64,000 nucleotides of DNA from Loripinus fragilis (lineage: Eukaryota > Mollusca > Bivalvia > Lucinida > Lucinidae). Of the stretch, positions 34,400 to 44,815 are shown one piece after another (the stretch's first letter is position 1; every line of letters begins with the position of its first letter). The position numbers and the translations under genes were made by a program. Location of the stretch: assembly GCA_964019695.1 (NCBI GenBank), contig OZ026517.1, forward strand, positions 73,056,665-73,120,664, written 5' to 3'. A model generated the notes under the pieces. The model saw nothing but the letters and a program-made list of their open reading frames with translations. It searched no databases and was not told the DNA's origin.

Positions 34400-34567
34400 C
34401 TGGAAATGGTGCTGTTTTGACATCTGTTTGTCAAACTGATATGGGCAGTGAGCAGTTGTGAGGTCATTCCAGGACTTCTTGAATTCATCCATGTCACCAA
34501 AGTGGTTGATACATTTACCAATTCCTGTGATCACCTGACTGGCATTGTCTACAAATCTACAACTCTC
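34400..34567 (-). CDS. ADGB: Androglobin exon: globin E-F-G segment with proximal His (residues 241-296)
   Basis: 168 nt, phase 0 to 0. Acceptor TTTTCAG at 34568; donor GTCAGT at 34394-34399. It begins ESCRFVDNASQVITGIGKC and contains LTTAHCPYQFDK. This is the first half of the permuted globin: the E helix followed by the F helix with the proximal heme His (F8) at residue 280 (codon CAC, complement of 34448-34450), aligning with LQTAHYPVPF of human ADGB. By the same alignment the distal E7 position, Gln in vertebrate androglobin, is Asn at residue 248. Confidence 0.95.
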
Positions 34568-35423
34568 CTGAAAATTCACAATTAAACAAATATATCAAAG
34601 TATGGCAAATGTGCTATAAATGATTTTGAATCTAAGTAGAATACAAAACTGTAAGGTAAAAAGTGCTGACTTAGCAGGTCTTCATGGAAATACATTCAAC
34701 CATATTTACCCTAAACATTTAGAGAGACTTTTCTGCTCAGTGTAGACCAAGATCAGCTCGCTCCTAAAGGACCAGACAGATCTTAGGTGAATGTTTGTAA
34801 TCCCTTCTCTACACAATTTACGTACCCCCTTTAGACAGTCAAATGGACATGTTCAAATACTAAAATGAATATATAAGGGATTTATGGTGTCATAAAGTAA
34901 ATACCGGAAAGCAATCTGATGGGCCAATAAATAAGAAGATGGTATACATTCCATATTAGCCCATGAGCAGCTATCCTGTGAAGGCTAATGTTTGGTCAGA
35001 GCCTTCATCAACTTATATTGACATGTTTGCTTGCAAGCAACAAAGGCTAAATCATAGGGATGTCAATAAATGTTAAAGACTATTTGCAAGATCATCAATA
35101 GCCGATGATCAACATAGAATGTTATCTAAAAATACTTTAAATCTTCATTTTCTTCTCAGACTAGTATTAGGATTTTAGCAGTTGGTTGTCATTGTGCTAT
35201 GTGAGCCTGACATCTCCTCCCCGTGCATTCATATATTAAAAGCCAAGACATCTAAAATAAGCCTTTGTGACTAAGAAAATATTGCTTGAACTGGTGAACA
35301 GAGGCTTTGGCGGCTTAAGGGCTGATATACCTTCCATTATCTCCCCTGTAAGGATAAATTAAAGGGAGTCTGCTTTTTTCAAATATTGTAGGTTCAGACT
35401 CAGTTCTCCCAAAGATGACCTAC

Positions 35424-35538
35424 CCTAGTGAGTTGACTCATAACTGTTTCCTCATCACCAAACACAAACTGAGTTGATGAGCAGAGTTGGACATGATAGC
35501 CTAGAGGACCCGTCATCATAAACTTTAACACATGACGT
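35424..35538 (-). CDS. ADGB: Androglobin tandem exon, copy 5 (most diverged, next to the true downstream intron)
   Basis: 115 nt. It differs from the others with VQLCSSTQ for VHLCSTTQ and a last codon AGG (Arg) for AAG (Lys). Its donor GTAGGT is at 35418-35423 and leads into the normal intron towards the globin exon at 34567. Sharing its downstream flank with single-copy sequence and being the most different, it may be the ancestral copy. Confidence 0.7.
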
Positions 35539-35551
35539 CTGTAAGACCTAC

Positions 35552-35666
35552 CTTAGTGAGTTGACTCATAACTGTTTCCTCATCACCAAACACAAACTGA
35601 GTTGTTGAGCAGAGGTGGACATGATAGCCTAGAGGACCCGTCATCATAAACTTTAACACATGACAT
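35552..35666 (-). CDS. ADGB: Androglobin tandem exon, copy 4
   Basis: 115 nt with both splice sites intact. It carries the same Arg-to-Cys change as copy 3, which suggests the two share a recent duplication step. It encodes VHLCSTTQFVFG as in copy 1. Confidence 0.6.
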
Positions 35667-35679
35667 CTGTAAGACCTAC

Positions 35680-35794
35680 CTTAGTGAGTTGACTCATAAC
35701 TGTTTCCTCATCACCAAACACAAACTGAGTTGTTGAGCAGAGGTGGACATGATAGCCTAGAGGACCCGTCATCATAAACTTTAACACATGACAT
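35680..35794 (-). CDS. ADGB: Androglobin tandem exon, copy 3
   Basis: 115 nt with both splice sites intact. The first full codon is TGT instead of CGT, giving Cys for Arg in the LPAG-RH turn. Otherwise it encodes the same segment as copy 1. Confidence 0.6.
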
Positions 35795-35807
35795 CTGTAA
35801 GACCTAC

Positions 35808-35922
35808 CTTAGTGAGTTGACTCATCACTGTTTCCTCATCACCAAACAAAAACTGAGTTGTTGAGCAGAGGTGGACATGATAGCCTAGAGGACCCGTCAT
35901 CATAAACTTTAACACATGACGT
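35808..35922 (-). CDS. ADGB: Androglobin tandem exon, copy 2
   Basis: 115 nt, nearly identical to copy 1, with its own acceptor and donor in 13-nt spacers. A base change turns QFVFG into QFLFG. It can replace copy 1 in frame but cannot follow it in one mRNA: the spacer is too short for an intron, and reading through it gives a stop. Confidence 0.65.
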
Positions 35923-35935
35923 CTGTAAGACCTAC

Positions 35936-36050
35936 CTTAGTGAGTTGACTCATAACTGTTTCCTCATCACCAAACACAAACTGAGTTGTTGAGCAGAGGT
36001 GGACATGATAGCCTAGAGGACCCGTCATCATAAACTTTAACACATGACGT
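35936..36050 (-). CDS. ADGB: Androglobin tandem exon, copy 1 in transcript order
   Basis: 115 nt, phase 2 to 0. Acceptor CTTACAG at 36051; donor GTAGGT at 35930-35935. It reads (G)RHVLKFMMTGPLGYHVHLC, then STTQFVFGDEETVMSQLTK, the segment just before the globin half. It is the first of five 128-bp units (115-nt exon plus 13-nt spacer GTAGGTCTTACAG). Its acceptor follows a normal long intron, so it is the likeliest copy to be recognised first. Confidence 0.82.
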
Positions 36051-36851
36051 CTGTAAGGTGAACACAACATATTATTAAATTCATGCTAAATATAGGAAAT
36101 GGTAGGGAATCAGTAGTGATTATCAATGAAAAATGTTGAATAATGTTATCACCATTCTAATGGACTTCTGCAGTTTCGTCTCAAATTGGAATGTCGCAAG
36201 CTACATTAAGCCACACATCATCCAATGAAAGACGTAATTAATGATGTCAAACTATTTCCAAAAGTATATCGCAGGATATACTGTCGCATATATATTTGAA
36301 GTCAACCAACCAAATGTCGCATTACAAAATCAAGTGCTTAAGGATATCCTATATAAATCTGTCAAAAGTATCTGACTCTAGCTCCACTACAGCCCTTAGA
36401 ATGAAGGCCACTGAATATTCATTCCAAGCTCACATACAATATTTAGAAAAACTTCCTATTTACAAATATTTCAAGAATGTTTCGTGTTTGATACACTAAA
36501 AAAAATTGGACAAACTGGCATCATAAGTTCCCATTTGTCTTTAACTTTATTCTCAAAACTGTTGCAGGCTATTTTTGAAAACATGTTCTCAAGTTCTAAA
36601 ACAGATTTATAACACTTATATGTACTGTTTTCTAAGAAAGTCTTTGTCAAAAACTGGAAATGATATCTATTTCTCAAGAGTAGTGTTTCATTCATTGTTG
36701 ATTAACCCTTTGTATAGTGGAAACCCCTAAATGGGTACTTTGGCAAATAGCAAAGACCCAGATTGAATGGAGCATAATAATGCATTTCATCAGGGCCTGC
36801 ACTGTTTTTTAAGATTAAAACAACCTTCAGCAATGAAAATACATCATAATA

Positions 36852-37864
36852 CGAGGGTTGTCCCAGTAAATCGTGGACTTTAGTTATAACACGAGACTGT
36901 GTACCAGTACTTATATGATATTTTAAGGATGTATTTATATACATATGGGAAACATTTTAAATAAATATGGGTGGAATCACAGTTTAGATGACAAATTTAT
37001 GAACCTTTACTTAACGGTATGTCGGCTTAAGCTGCGCACATCAAAACTTTGAAATGAAACTCATCTAGTCCAAAAGGTAGTGTACATTCATTCAAATCTC
37101 TCTGTCGTATTTCAAACAATGCAATACCACATCAACTAGTAGCTATGCAAGGTAAAGTGTTGAAAATTTGAAACGTTTGTGGCCATTCCCATTGATTTTA
37201 TAGCAGATTTTACATACCTACTACATTTTTATTGTTCAGAAAATGCTAACGTTAGAAGAACGGTACAGTGCAAAAATTAGACTTACTTTACTTTTTGGCT
37301 AATTAAACTCATAAAACTACATTCTTTTCATGTCAAATGATTGGAAGAACAGTTACAAATATCATAAAATGGATTTCTTGTAAAATTATTTAAGCAATAC
37401 CACAAAGACAAGCTCCTTTTCGTCAATTTAATGGAACACATGCTATTTTCCGTCAAATATTTTAATGGGAAATATGTTGTCTCGTATTAAATGAAAAAGA
37501 TTATGCTTGCTTGTTTGCTCTACATATCTAAGCTAACTATTTAGTCATTACTTGAACGAAGGAGACTTTCTCAACAAACAGATGGCAATATTTGTTACCT
37601 TTTATGCTTAAATAAAAGAGTGGAGTCAAAACATTTGACCATCCCTCTCTTAAAATACGGCAAAATAATTTGCGGCATGCTATGCATACGCTGAGACACC
37701 CTCAAGCAAAGGTTCATAACTTTGTTATCTAAACTGTGATTTCACCCATATTTGTAGACAATGTGTCCTAGATGTATATAAACATATTATACAAATTTCA
37801 TAGAATTCCTGATACACAGTCTCGTTTTATAACAAAAGTCCATGTTTTACAGGGACAACCCTTG
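36852..37864. mobile_element. Mariner-like MITE with long TIRs, nested in a hairpin MITE (1.0 kb)
   Basis: Ends CGAGGGTTGTCCC and GGGACAACCCTTG, flanked by TA (36850-36851 and 37865-37866). Arms extend about 200 bp with interruptions (AATCACAGTTTAGAT and ATCTAAACTGTGATT). It interrupts a GATGAAATG-family hairpin copy whose halves are at 36705-36849 and 37867-37955. No transposase frame. Confidence 0.85.
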
Positions 37865-37970
37865 TAATTAGAAAATTTTACATGTCATCCCGGACAGTCC
37901 CATACTTCTTGTATCAAAATGAATGAGAAAATCCATCAAAATACAAAGGGTTAAGAAAGGCATCACATAC

Positions 37971-38124
37971 CCTGCAGGTAGACAGAGAACAGCTGCCCTG
38001 ATTGCTGTGGTTCTAAGTCTCAGTATAGGTTGTCCTGTCACAAGACTCTTCCAAGAGTATGGCTCAGCTACAAGGGTGCCAGGAGTTACTGGAGGGGGTG
38101 GTGCTGGTTCATTCCCAACAGAAC
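37971..38124 (-). CDS. ADGB: Androglobin exon (residues 151-202), beta-rich domain
   Basis: 154 nt, phase 1 to 2. Acceptor TTTCAG at 38125; donor GTATGT at 37965-37970. The product begins GSVGNEPAPPPPVTPG and continues with AEPYSWKSLVTGQPILRLR and AAVLCLPAG. It matches the vertebrate segment containing ETFSWKSL and the LPVGRH turn. A calpain domain III-like fold is possible here (inference). The Gly codon at the end is completed by whichever copy of the tandem exon is used next. Confidence 0.93.
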
Positions 38125-38696
38125 CTGAAACAACAACATACATTTTCTTTACATGCTAAATAGCCAGGTTTTAAAAGGCATAAAGCCTTGAATTTACATG
38201 GCCATTCACATAATCTTGATGAACTGTATTAATTCACTTCATTTGATGGCACAATCATTGCAAATATTTGAATAATCTCTAATATTTACACTTGTCCCTG
38301 TCTTTCCTTAGATGAACTGTTATTGAGCAAGTATCATCAATTGCCGATGATGCTTTTTGCCTATGTGAAATGCATTGTCTGGTACATAGCGAATAAACAA
38401 GTTGTATGATTGGTCAACTTAATGTTCGATTGACATCACGCCATGGTGACGGCTGTTGAAAATCATGGCAGAATATGTTGATAAATAACATTTCTACGCC
38501 ACATATTTTGCTTAATTCACATAGATTCAGAAAAATAGTTTCAAAATAAAGTATAAATATAAGAATTTAAAATTTTTCAACCTTCATGATGTGATGAAGA
38601 CAGTGGTTGTCACTAAAATTCTACATGAAGAGCTTTGCGCCTCATGGAATTTTAGCTCCTCCCACTGTCTTCATCACATTTATGAGAAGTACTGAC

Positions 38697-38873
38697 CTTC
38701 TAACATACTACTACTAGTAATATGTGTAATCTCTTTTTCATCGATCTTGTCCTTGCCACCCTTTATACTGGTGTGAGATTTTTTCTCCTCCACTGGTGGG
38801 GGTGGGGGTTCAGGCCAGCGTGAGAGGGAAGAAAACGAGACAATAATCTCTGTTGGCTGAAGGTTGTCAACAA
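38697..38873 (-). CDS. ADGB: Androglobin exon (residues 92-151), start of pre-globin beta-rich domain
   Basis: 177 nt, phase 1 to 1. Acceptor AACTCAG at 38874; donor GTCAGT at 38691-38696. It encodes FVDNLQPTEIIVSFSSLSRW, equivalent to the vertebrate VDSLKPIELLVCFSALVRW segment, then a charged insert with a run of five prolines and Lys/Glu-rich sequence ending in SSSMLEG. The open frame continues upstream into intron repeats, so the acceptor was chosen by phase and by the match to the vertebrate protein. Confidence 0.85.
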
Positions 38874-38924
38874 CTGAGTTCATGTTAAGGAAACTATTCA
38901 AGTAACAATTTTCAATATTAACCC

Positions 38925-39215
38925 TTATCCTGCTATTTTTTCTTTTGTCAAGGAAATGTTGTCTGCTGATTATGTCTGTTGCATATATTAAAATGCACTC
39001 AAGACTACTTTTATCACTGAAGCAAACACAATGAGCCCCAATCAGACTGCTCCTTTGCAAAGTTTCGTGAAAATAAAATCCTCGCGAAATCACTCTGTCG
39101 TTTACTGATAAAGGTAAATCATGCCCTAGACACAAATTATTACGGTCCCGAGTAAGTCTTTTTACGTTTTTCGCAAAAATAAAATTCTCGCGAAAATTTC
39201 CGAATTTACAGTATA
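38925..39215. repeat. Hairpin-family fragment plus CGCGAAAATAAAAT repeat
   Basis: AACCCTTATCCTGCTATTTT followed by GAGCCCCAATCAGACTGCTC, then two copies of a CGCGAAAATAAAAT-like motif at about 39065-39090 and 39172-39198. The long minus-strand frame through this stretch is intronic. Confidence 0.55.
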
Positions 39216-39359
39216 GACCACCAAAGTACATAAGCTTCAAATTTTTTCAGCTCTATCAAATTTTCAGTAAATATTTTCTGTTATAATTCACAACTATCGC
39301 AGGGTCTAACTTTAGTCAATTTTCTAAAGATATAATCTAAGTCTATGATTAAAGGATAC

Positions 39360-39396
39360 ATAAGTAGTGAGGAGCTTTGTCGTCATAGCCTTGTTG
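39360..39396 (-). CDS. ADGB: Short androglobin exon (residues 80-92)
   Basis: 37 nt, phase 0 to 1: QQGYDDKAPHYL plus the first base of a Phe codon. Acceptor TTTTTCAG at 39397; donor GTATCC at 39354-39359. Joined to the next exon it gives HYLFVDNLQP, matching the SYYLFVDSLKP stretch of human ADGB, which fixes both splice sites. The donor is non-consensus after position 4. Confidence 0.72.
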
Positions 39397-39669
39397 CTGA
39401 AAAATATCAAAATACAAATAATAGAGTATTTTCATATCTCCAGACCTGAAAAAACTTGGCCAGGGCCGGGTTTGATATGCAGTGTGATTCCAAATGACAC
39501 TTTTTGTCTTCAAACTGTCCCTGATATAGTTTGACTTTTTATGAGATCTCCTTAGTCCAGCTTACAACATTTTAATTTTTGAACTTTTTCAGAAAATGAG
39601 GCAAGTTCCAAAATTTAGAAATTGGAAAGTACAGAAATGGGAAATGAGATTCAGTTGAGCAACACTACC

Positions 39670-39895
39670 CTTTGTATACTAATGGATTTTTCCTTCTGTT
39701 GGGATAGTCCATCTTAAATATCTAGGGGTGTCAGGTTATATAGTTTTTTTAAAAATGATTTTTTTGTCTGAGGATCTTTTTTACCTTGACAAACAGTGTA
39801 GACCCTGATGAAATGCTGCATTATGCAGCATTTCATCTGGTTCTTCACTGTTTGTAAAATTACTCGTTAAGGGGTTTCCCATATACAAAGGGTTA
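39670..39895. repeat. Hairpin MITE (GATGAAATGC family), near full length
   Basis: Left CCCTTTGTATACTAATGGAT, right CCCATATACAAAGGGTTAA. Core ATGAAATGCTGCATTATGCA GCATTTCAT is perfectly self-complementary. Confidence 0.85.
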
Positions 39896-40044
39896 ATTTT
39901 CCAAGATGTTACATCAAAACAACACATAAACATTCATTATTACTGAGATAACTCTCTTACAACAATTTGTCCACAAACTTTTAATTGTTAATTCAGTAAA
40001 TAACAGAACACTTTAGAAGCACAAAAATGACTTATTATTAAATG

Positions 40045-40275
40045 TGCCTCGAGGCAAGAAAACCTGTCTTCTGTGGTTTGTGAACAAAGGCCGAGACCAG
40101 CCTGCGCATCGGCACAGTCTGATCAGCGCCTTTGATATTTGCTTTTCGAAGGTATCGTATCTAGACTAGCTACAAGCGAAATTTCAATTTTCTAGCTAGT
40201 CTCTGTAGATGCCCAGGCTGGTTTGATTGATTTTTCAGAAACCCCGAAGACAGGTTTTCTTGCGACGAGGTCCAA
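40045..40275. repeat. MITE of the GCAAGAAAACCTGTCTT family
   Basis: Inverted ends GAGGCAAGAAAACCTGTCTT and AAGACAGGTTTTCTTGCGAC; inner TCTAGCTAGTCTCTGTAG. Confidence 0.82.
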
Positions 40276-40459
40276 ATGGCAAAGTTAAAAGTTATATTTT
40301 CAGAATTCACTTCTATTTTTGATTATTGCAAATCAATTTTAATATCAAATTATACAATAGCAGTTATTATAGGTTTGGTGAGTACTCTAAAATCCAGTTT
40401 TTGAAGATGCATTGTTACAGACAGCAACGCCACAACCACCACAACAATAAAGTTGGGAT

Positions 40460-40700
40460 ATAGAATATACAGGGTTCTTACAGGCAAGTTTGTGTAAAAT
40501 TCAAGGACTTGACAAGGACTTCTTAAAGACTTTCCTATAGTTTTCAACAACTGAAATCTTATGAAAAATACTGATTGACTAGTTAAAATTCTACTTCGGA
40601 AATGCTAGAGTCCATTACTAAAGATATTAATTTTAGAAAATCCGTGTAAAAATATGGTCCCTTTATTTGGTGCAGGATAAATGCACCATAATTTTATACT
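40460..40700. repeat. Partial copy of the 29051-29465 repeat
   Basis: Shares GCTAGAGTCCATTACTAAAG and TTATGAAAAATACTGATT with that element. Confidence 0.65.
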
Positions 40701-40929
40701 GATACTATCCAAATCTACTGGGTAGTGTTATAAAGAAACTGCACTGCGCTGCTCTGCAGTAATAAAACAATCAACAAACCACTACACCTATGCCACACTG
40801 ATACAGAATACAGAAAATATAGCAGTAGCAACAGTACTAGTACATCTAAATTGAAAGGATTTTTAACCCTTCTGAACCCTTAATTTATACTGGCAAATTT
40901 TTTTGTCCAGGAAATGTAATCTGCTTCAT

Positions 40930-41140
40930 ATACAGTAAAACCTGTCTTAAGCGGCCGTCAAAAAAGACCAAAAAATGGTTTTCAAGACTGATTATCGCTT
41001 AATGCTGGTCAAAAGTATTGCAGAATGCTCCAAGAGAGCATTCTGCAATACTTTTCGACCTTCATTAGTCACAACCATCTGTCGTTAAGACCTTTGTTTT
41101 GTCTATTTTTGAGTGGCCGTTTTAGACGGGTTTTACTGTA
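40930..41140. repeat. MITE of the ACAGTAAAACCTGT family, nested in a hairpin MITE
   Basis: Ends ACAGTAAAACCTGTCTTAAG and GACGGGTTTTACTGT are inverted; inner hairpin GTATTGCAGAATGCTC / GAGCATTCTGCAATAC. Splits a CAGACTGCTC-type hairpin repeat (40860-41300). Relatives: 51735-51945, 59085-59260, 63425-63625. Confidence 0.8.
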
Positions 41141-41454
41141 TTCAAATGAACTCCGGATTAATTTACCATGGTGGCCCTGATCAGGGAGCAGTCTGATCTG
41201 GGTTCATAGTGTTTCCAAAATAGACTTTAAAGTGAATAAGCAGAAGAAAGAGCAGACAACAACCACAACTGCAGCAGAATATCTTCCTTAATTTTAGGGG
41301 TAACTTAACATTTCAAATTCTGTGTGAACTGCCTGCCAGCAGACTTTCTTAGAGGTAGCACAATTTGAATAGGTATGTTGCCAATTTTAGATAGTGCTTA
41401 AAGATTTAAACAAAAAAAGTCCAATTGAAAGCTAGGGGGCTGTCAGTGCTTTCA

Positions 41455-41705
41455 TTAGGGCCGCAACACGACAACCTGTCTTTGGGGTTTCCGGCAAAGC
41501 GAGACTCAGACCAGTCTCCTCAGCTACAGAGACTAGCTAGAAAATAGAAATAGACCAGTCTCCTCAGCTACAGAGACTAGCTAGAAAATAGAAATTTCAC
41601 TCTTAGCAAATCTAGATATAAAATTTTCCAATAAAGGAATAACAAAGGTGCTGATCAGACTGCACAGATGTGCGGGATGTCTGCGCCTTCATTGTTCACA
41701 AACCC
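41455..41705. repeat. MITE of the AAAACCTGTCTTTGGGG family with a 43-bp internal duplication
   Basis: AGACCAGTCTCCTCAGCTAC followed by AGAGACTAGCTAGAAAATAG occurs twice in direct succession (about 41508-41593). Confidence 0.75.
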
Positions 41706-42195
41706 TTGAAGGCGGGTTTTTTCCCATTGAGGCCCATTATAGAGGTCAAAAACAGTTTGCCCATGTTTTGAAGTGTTCAACTCTGAGAGGCTCAAGAAAT
41801 TACTTGATATAGACATAAGACTTATATTAAGCAACTCTGCTTCTAAGACATTGACCATCTAGTGGTGGGAGAAAAGCCAGCGCTGTTTTTGGCATTCGGC
41901 GGCAAAATACATGTACCCAGTCAAACCACCAAAGCTTTCTTACTTTTTTTGCCATTATTTAATCTGACTTCATTTAACAGAGAAACTAAAATCGCTATTA
42001 AACTAAGAAATTGGGGAACAGAACTAAAACAAATAACAGTTTTGCTGTGCATTGAATTTTCAAAGGGTATAACAAGTAGATATCAAATGAATTTAAAACA
42101 AAAATAAACATCAAACAAACTGAAACCAACAACTTAAACACTCCAAACATGCAGATCCTGCAAAGAAAAAAAATCTTACTACACAAGATTTTTAA

Positions 42196-43335
42196 TATAC
42201 TCATGTCCAATGAAAATGCACCACTCCTCAGATGCGCATATTTGTGGCCTATCGAAAGCTGTGCAAAATTGTGTTATTTATAATTCTTATATAGGACAAA
42301 TGCAATGTTTTTGCACAAAAATTTCAATTCCAGTGACTCCATTGACACATGACGTAATGCCAGCCTCAAAATTATGTTTATCGCATTTTGGGCTTATACA
42401 AAATGACCCCAAAATCTCGTTTAAATGTGTTCTGTTTGCCAGTAGATCGCCTGTCATTTCGCCACAATTTTGACAGATGTGACGCAACACCTAACGCTAC
42501 ACTAACGTGAACAATGTCACTATGTAAGCTTAAATTTGGAGTGGTCCAACAAAACTCGACGTAAAATGGTTAATTGCAATTTATACAGTCCTATTGTTCT
42601 ACACAATGCTTATTTCTGTCGTACAAACTCACTCACATGCAAAACGTCATACAAATCCTCTAAGAAATTGACGTTGCATCAATGACGTCAACTTTGATGC
42701 GTCGCCAGCCATTGTTTGCAACGCTAGCGTTTTAAATCTTCTTAAATTTGTGTTCATCTGTTAGTGTGAGTATTATATAGCATTGAGTTCAACACAGATA
42801 CTCTTAGGTTTGTGTATACGAGCTTTTAGAGATTGACTTTTATAAAAAAAATGTTGATACCTACGCTCCGTCTATGTTAACGACCCGCTACAAGAGTAAG
42901 AAATCTTCTTGCTACAACCTTGTCGTAATTTTGCATCAGTAAAAGAAGGATTCCTTGAATGCCTTGATTTTACGCCTAGTCAAAATTATGCTAGTGACAT
43001 CACATCGTGACGTTATAGCCGCTTTCAAGGCAAAATGACTATTCCTGGCTATCAATTTAGAGATTCTTTGCAATTTATGTAAAGAAAAATGCGAGAATAA
43101 TGCTTTTGAAAATTCTGACACATTTGATGGCTGGTTCTGTGACTTTCTGTTTTGACGGTTGTTTTGTTAAATGCCTCCAGCACGTGTCATCAATAATCAT
43201 TGGGTTTTAAAGACCCATCAGTAACTTACGGAATTGCTACAGTACAATAAGACGCAATTGCAAAAATAAAATGTTATGTCGTTAAAAAGATACAGTCATT
43301 TTGTAGGTGGTGCGTTTTCATTGGACATGAGTATA
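42196..43335. mobile_element. TIR element, 1.14 kb, no transposase
   Basis: Inverted ends TATACTCATGTCCAATGAAA (then TGCACCAC) and GTGGTGCG then TTTTCATTGGACATGAGTATA, with one mismatch in about 29. No frame longer than 87 codons inside. Confidence 0.8.
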
Positions 43336-43344
43336 CATGGAAAA

Positions 43345-43590
43345 CCCTTAACCCATCGTCCGCTCAAAAATATGCATCTGTAAATGTTTGCTGGAGTCAT
43401 CTGCTGCATGTAAGACATCAAGGAGTAATTTCAGCAAACAGACAAACAGTCTGGACCCAGATCAGACTGCTCCTCTAGGAGCAGTCTTATCTGGGTTCAC
43501 ACTATTTGCTACATAGATTTTTATATAGACCAGTAAAAGATAGAACAGAAGATATGTAGTCGCGATTACGCAGCTGGAGAGTTAAAAATG
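43345..43590. repeat. Hairpin MITE (CAGACTGCTCCT family), near full length
   Basis: Core AACAGTCTGGACCCAGATCA then GACTGCTCCTCTAGGAGCAG TC and the complementary half ATCTGGGTTCACACTATTTG. Left end AACCCATCGTCCGC. Confidence 0.8.
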
Positions 43591-43732
43591 GAGTGCAAGG
43601 ATCACATGACACAATGTCTAAACTTTAACCCCAAAAAACGAAAAGAAAGATAACTAAATAAATAAATCTTGTGTTTAAATGACACCAAAACAAAGAAATG
43701 AATATAACAAATTCAAAAACAAATTCAAAAAC

Positions 43733-43804
43733 CTTCATCTCAGAGTCAGTAACAGCACTAAAAGCTTTGACTTTTGCCATAGTCCCTGTCATGACCTGAG
43801 CAAC
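43733..43804 (-). CDS. ADGB: Putative androglobin exon (residues 56-79)
   Basis: 72 nt, phase 0 to 0, giving VAQVMTGTMAKVKAF then SAVTDSEMK. The acceptor is strong (TTTCTAG at 43805). The donor GTTTTT after AAG is weak. No residues recognisable from vertebrate androglobin are present; the call rests on an open frame, strand, order and phase agreement with the flanking exons. The vertebrate protein has a conserved Trp/Phe-rich stretch just before the next exon that I could not find, so another exon may be missing between here and 39.4 kb. Confidence 0.42.
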
Positions 43805-43959
43805 CTAGAAAGAAAATTATTTCAAACCATGTCCTCAGTCTTCCCATGAAACCTTACTACAACATATCTATGTGACCACCAAACAAACTACATGTATATG
43901 TAACATGTGCAACAGCAAAGGCATCTTGACTGTTCACACTAAGACAGGATAAGGGTCTT

Positions 43960-44165
43960 AACCCTTTACTCCACTGTCATTTTCTGTTTTTAGACAACAT
44001 TGAAAAAATCAAGAAAATTTTAAGTTAAGTTTTGAATACTTTTGAAAAATATTATGGAAAATGGAGCATTTGCTCTTTCGGAGCAAATGCTCCATTTTCC
44101 ATAATATTTTCAAATATGTGATATTTCAAAGGCTTCAAAAGGCATTAATGTGGAGTAAAGTGTTA
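43960..44165. repeat. Foldback MITE with about 33-bp hairpin
   Basis: Arms at 44042-44075 and 44081-44113 (GGAAAATGGAGCATTTGCTC / GAGCAAATGCTCCATTTTCC plus the ATAATATTT extension, one indel). Outer ends AACCCTTTACTCCACTG and GGAGTAAAGTGTTAA. Confidence 0.85.
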
Positions 44166-44609
44166 AAGCATGTTCACACAGGCAATTATAAAGTTTCCTT
44201 TTAAAAGGATGGTTTGCCCAGTTTTCCTCATGAATTACTGCCTTATTAATTCCTAGGAAACCACCCAAGATGCAGTATTCAAGTTTTGATAAATTTTAAC
44301 CTCAAAAGTGAAATAAGTACATTAAGTAACACATAAAATTGTAAAATGGGTGAAGAATCAGTTTTCTGTTCAATGTCAGTAAAACATTAAGTAGCTATTC
44401 GATTTAAAATAACTGTAACCTTCTGAGTAACTGTACACATGCTACTTATTAGTCTCATCCAATCTTTGAATTGTCTGGGTCAAAATTTATATTTAGATGC
44501 ACTTTTTTGTTTAATAATTACGCATGTGTTCTTATTATATCACAGCGATTATGACCCCTTTGCTGGGGCTTCAGGTTATGCTTACCGAAAGCTCTGTAAC
44601 TCCCATTGA

Positions 44610-44815
44610 GGGAGCGCAGTGGCTCAGTGGTAGAGTGCTTGACTCGAGACCGAAGGGCCGCGGGTTCGAGCCTCACCGGCGTCACTGCGTTGTGGTCCTT
44701 GAGCAAGACACATTTATCCTAGCTTAGTACTGGTTCAACCCAGGAAGACCCGTCCCGCAAAACTGAAAGATTGTTGAGTGGACGTAAAGAATCAAATCAA
44801 ACAAACAAAACAAAA
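44610..44815 (+). mobile_element. tRNA-derived SINE, full length, 11-bp target-site duplication
   Basis: A box GTGGCTCAGTGGTAGAGTGC, B box CGGGTTCGAGCCTC, core CTTGAGCAAGACACATTTAT and an AAATCAAACAAACAAAACAA tail. Flanked by ACTCCCATTGA at 44599-44609 and 44816-44826. The best-preserved copy in the window. Confidence 0.93.

Noticed and set aside
38680..39240. 186-codon minus-strand frame as a single gene
   Set aside because: Only 38697-38873 matches androglobin; the upstream part is CGCGAAAATAAAAT-type repeat in the intron.
44610..44690. tRNA gene (good A and B boxes)
   Set aside because: The boxes sit at the head of a SINE with a body, tail and target-site duplication; other copies exist at 5456, 21215, 51347, 58565 and 63650.
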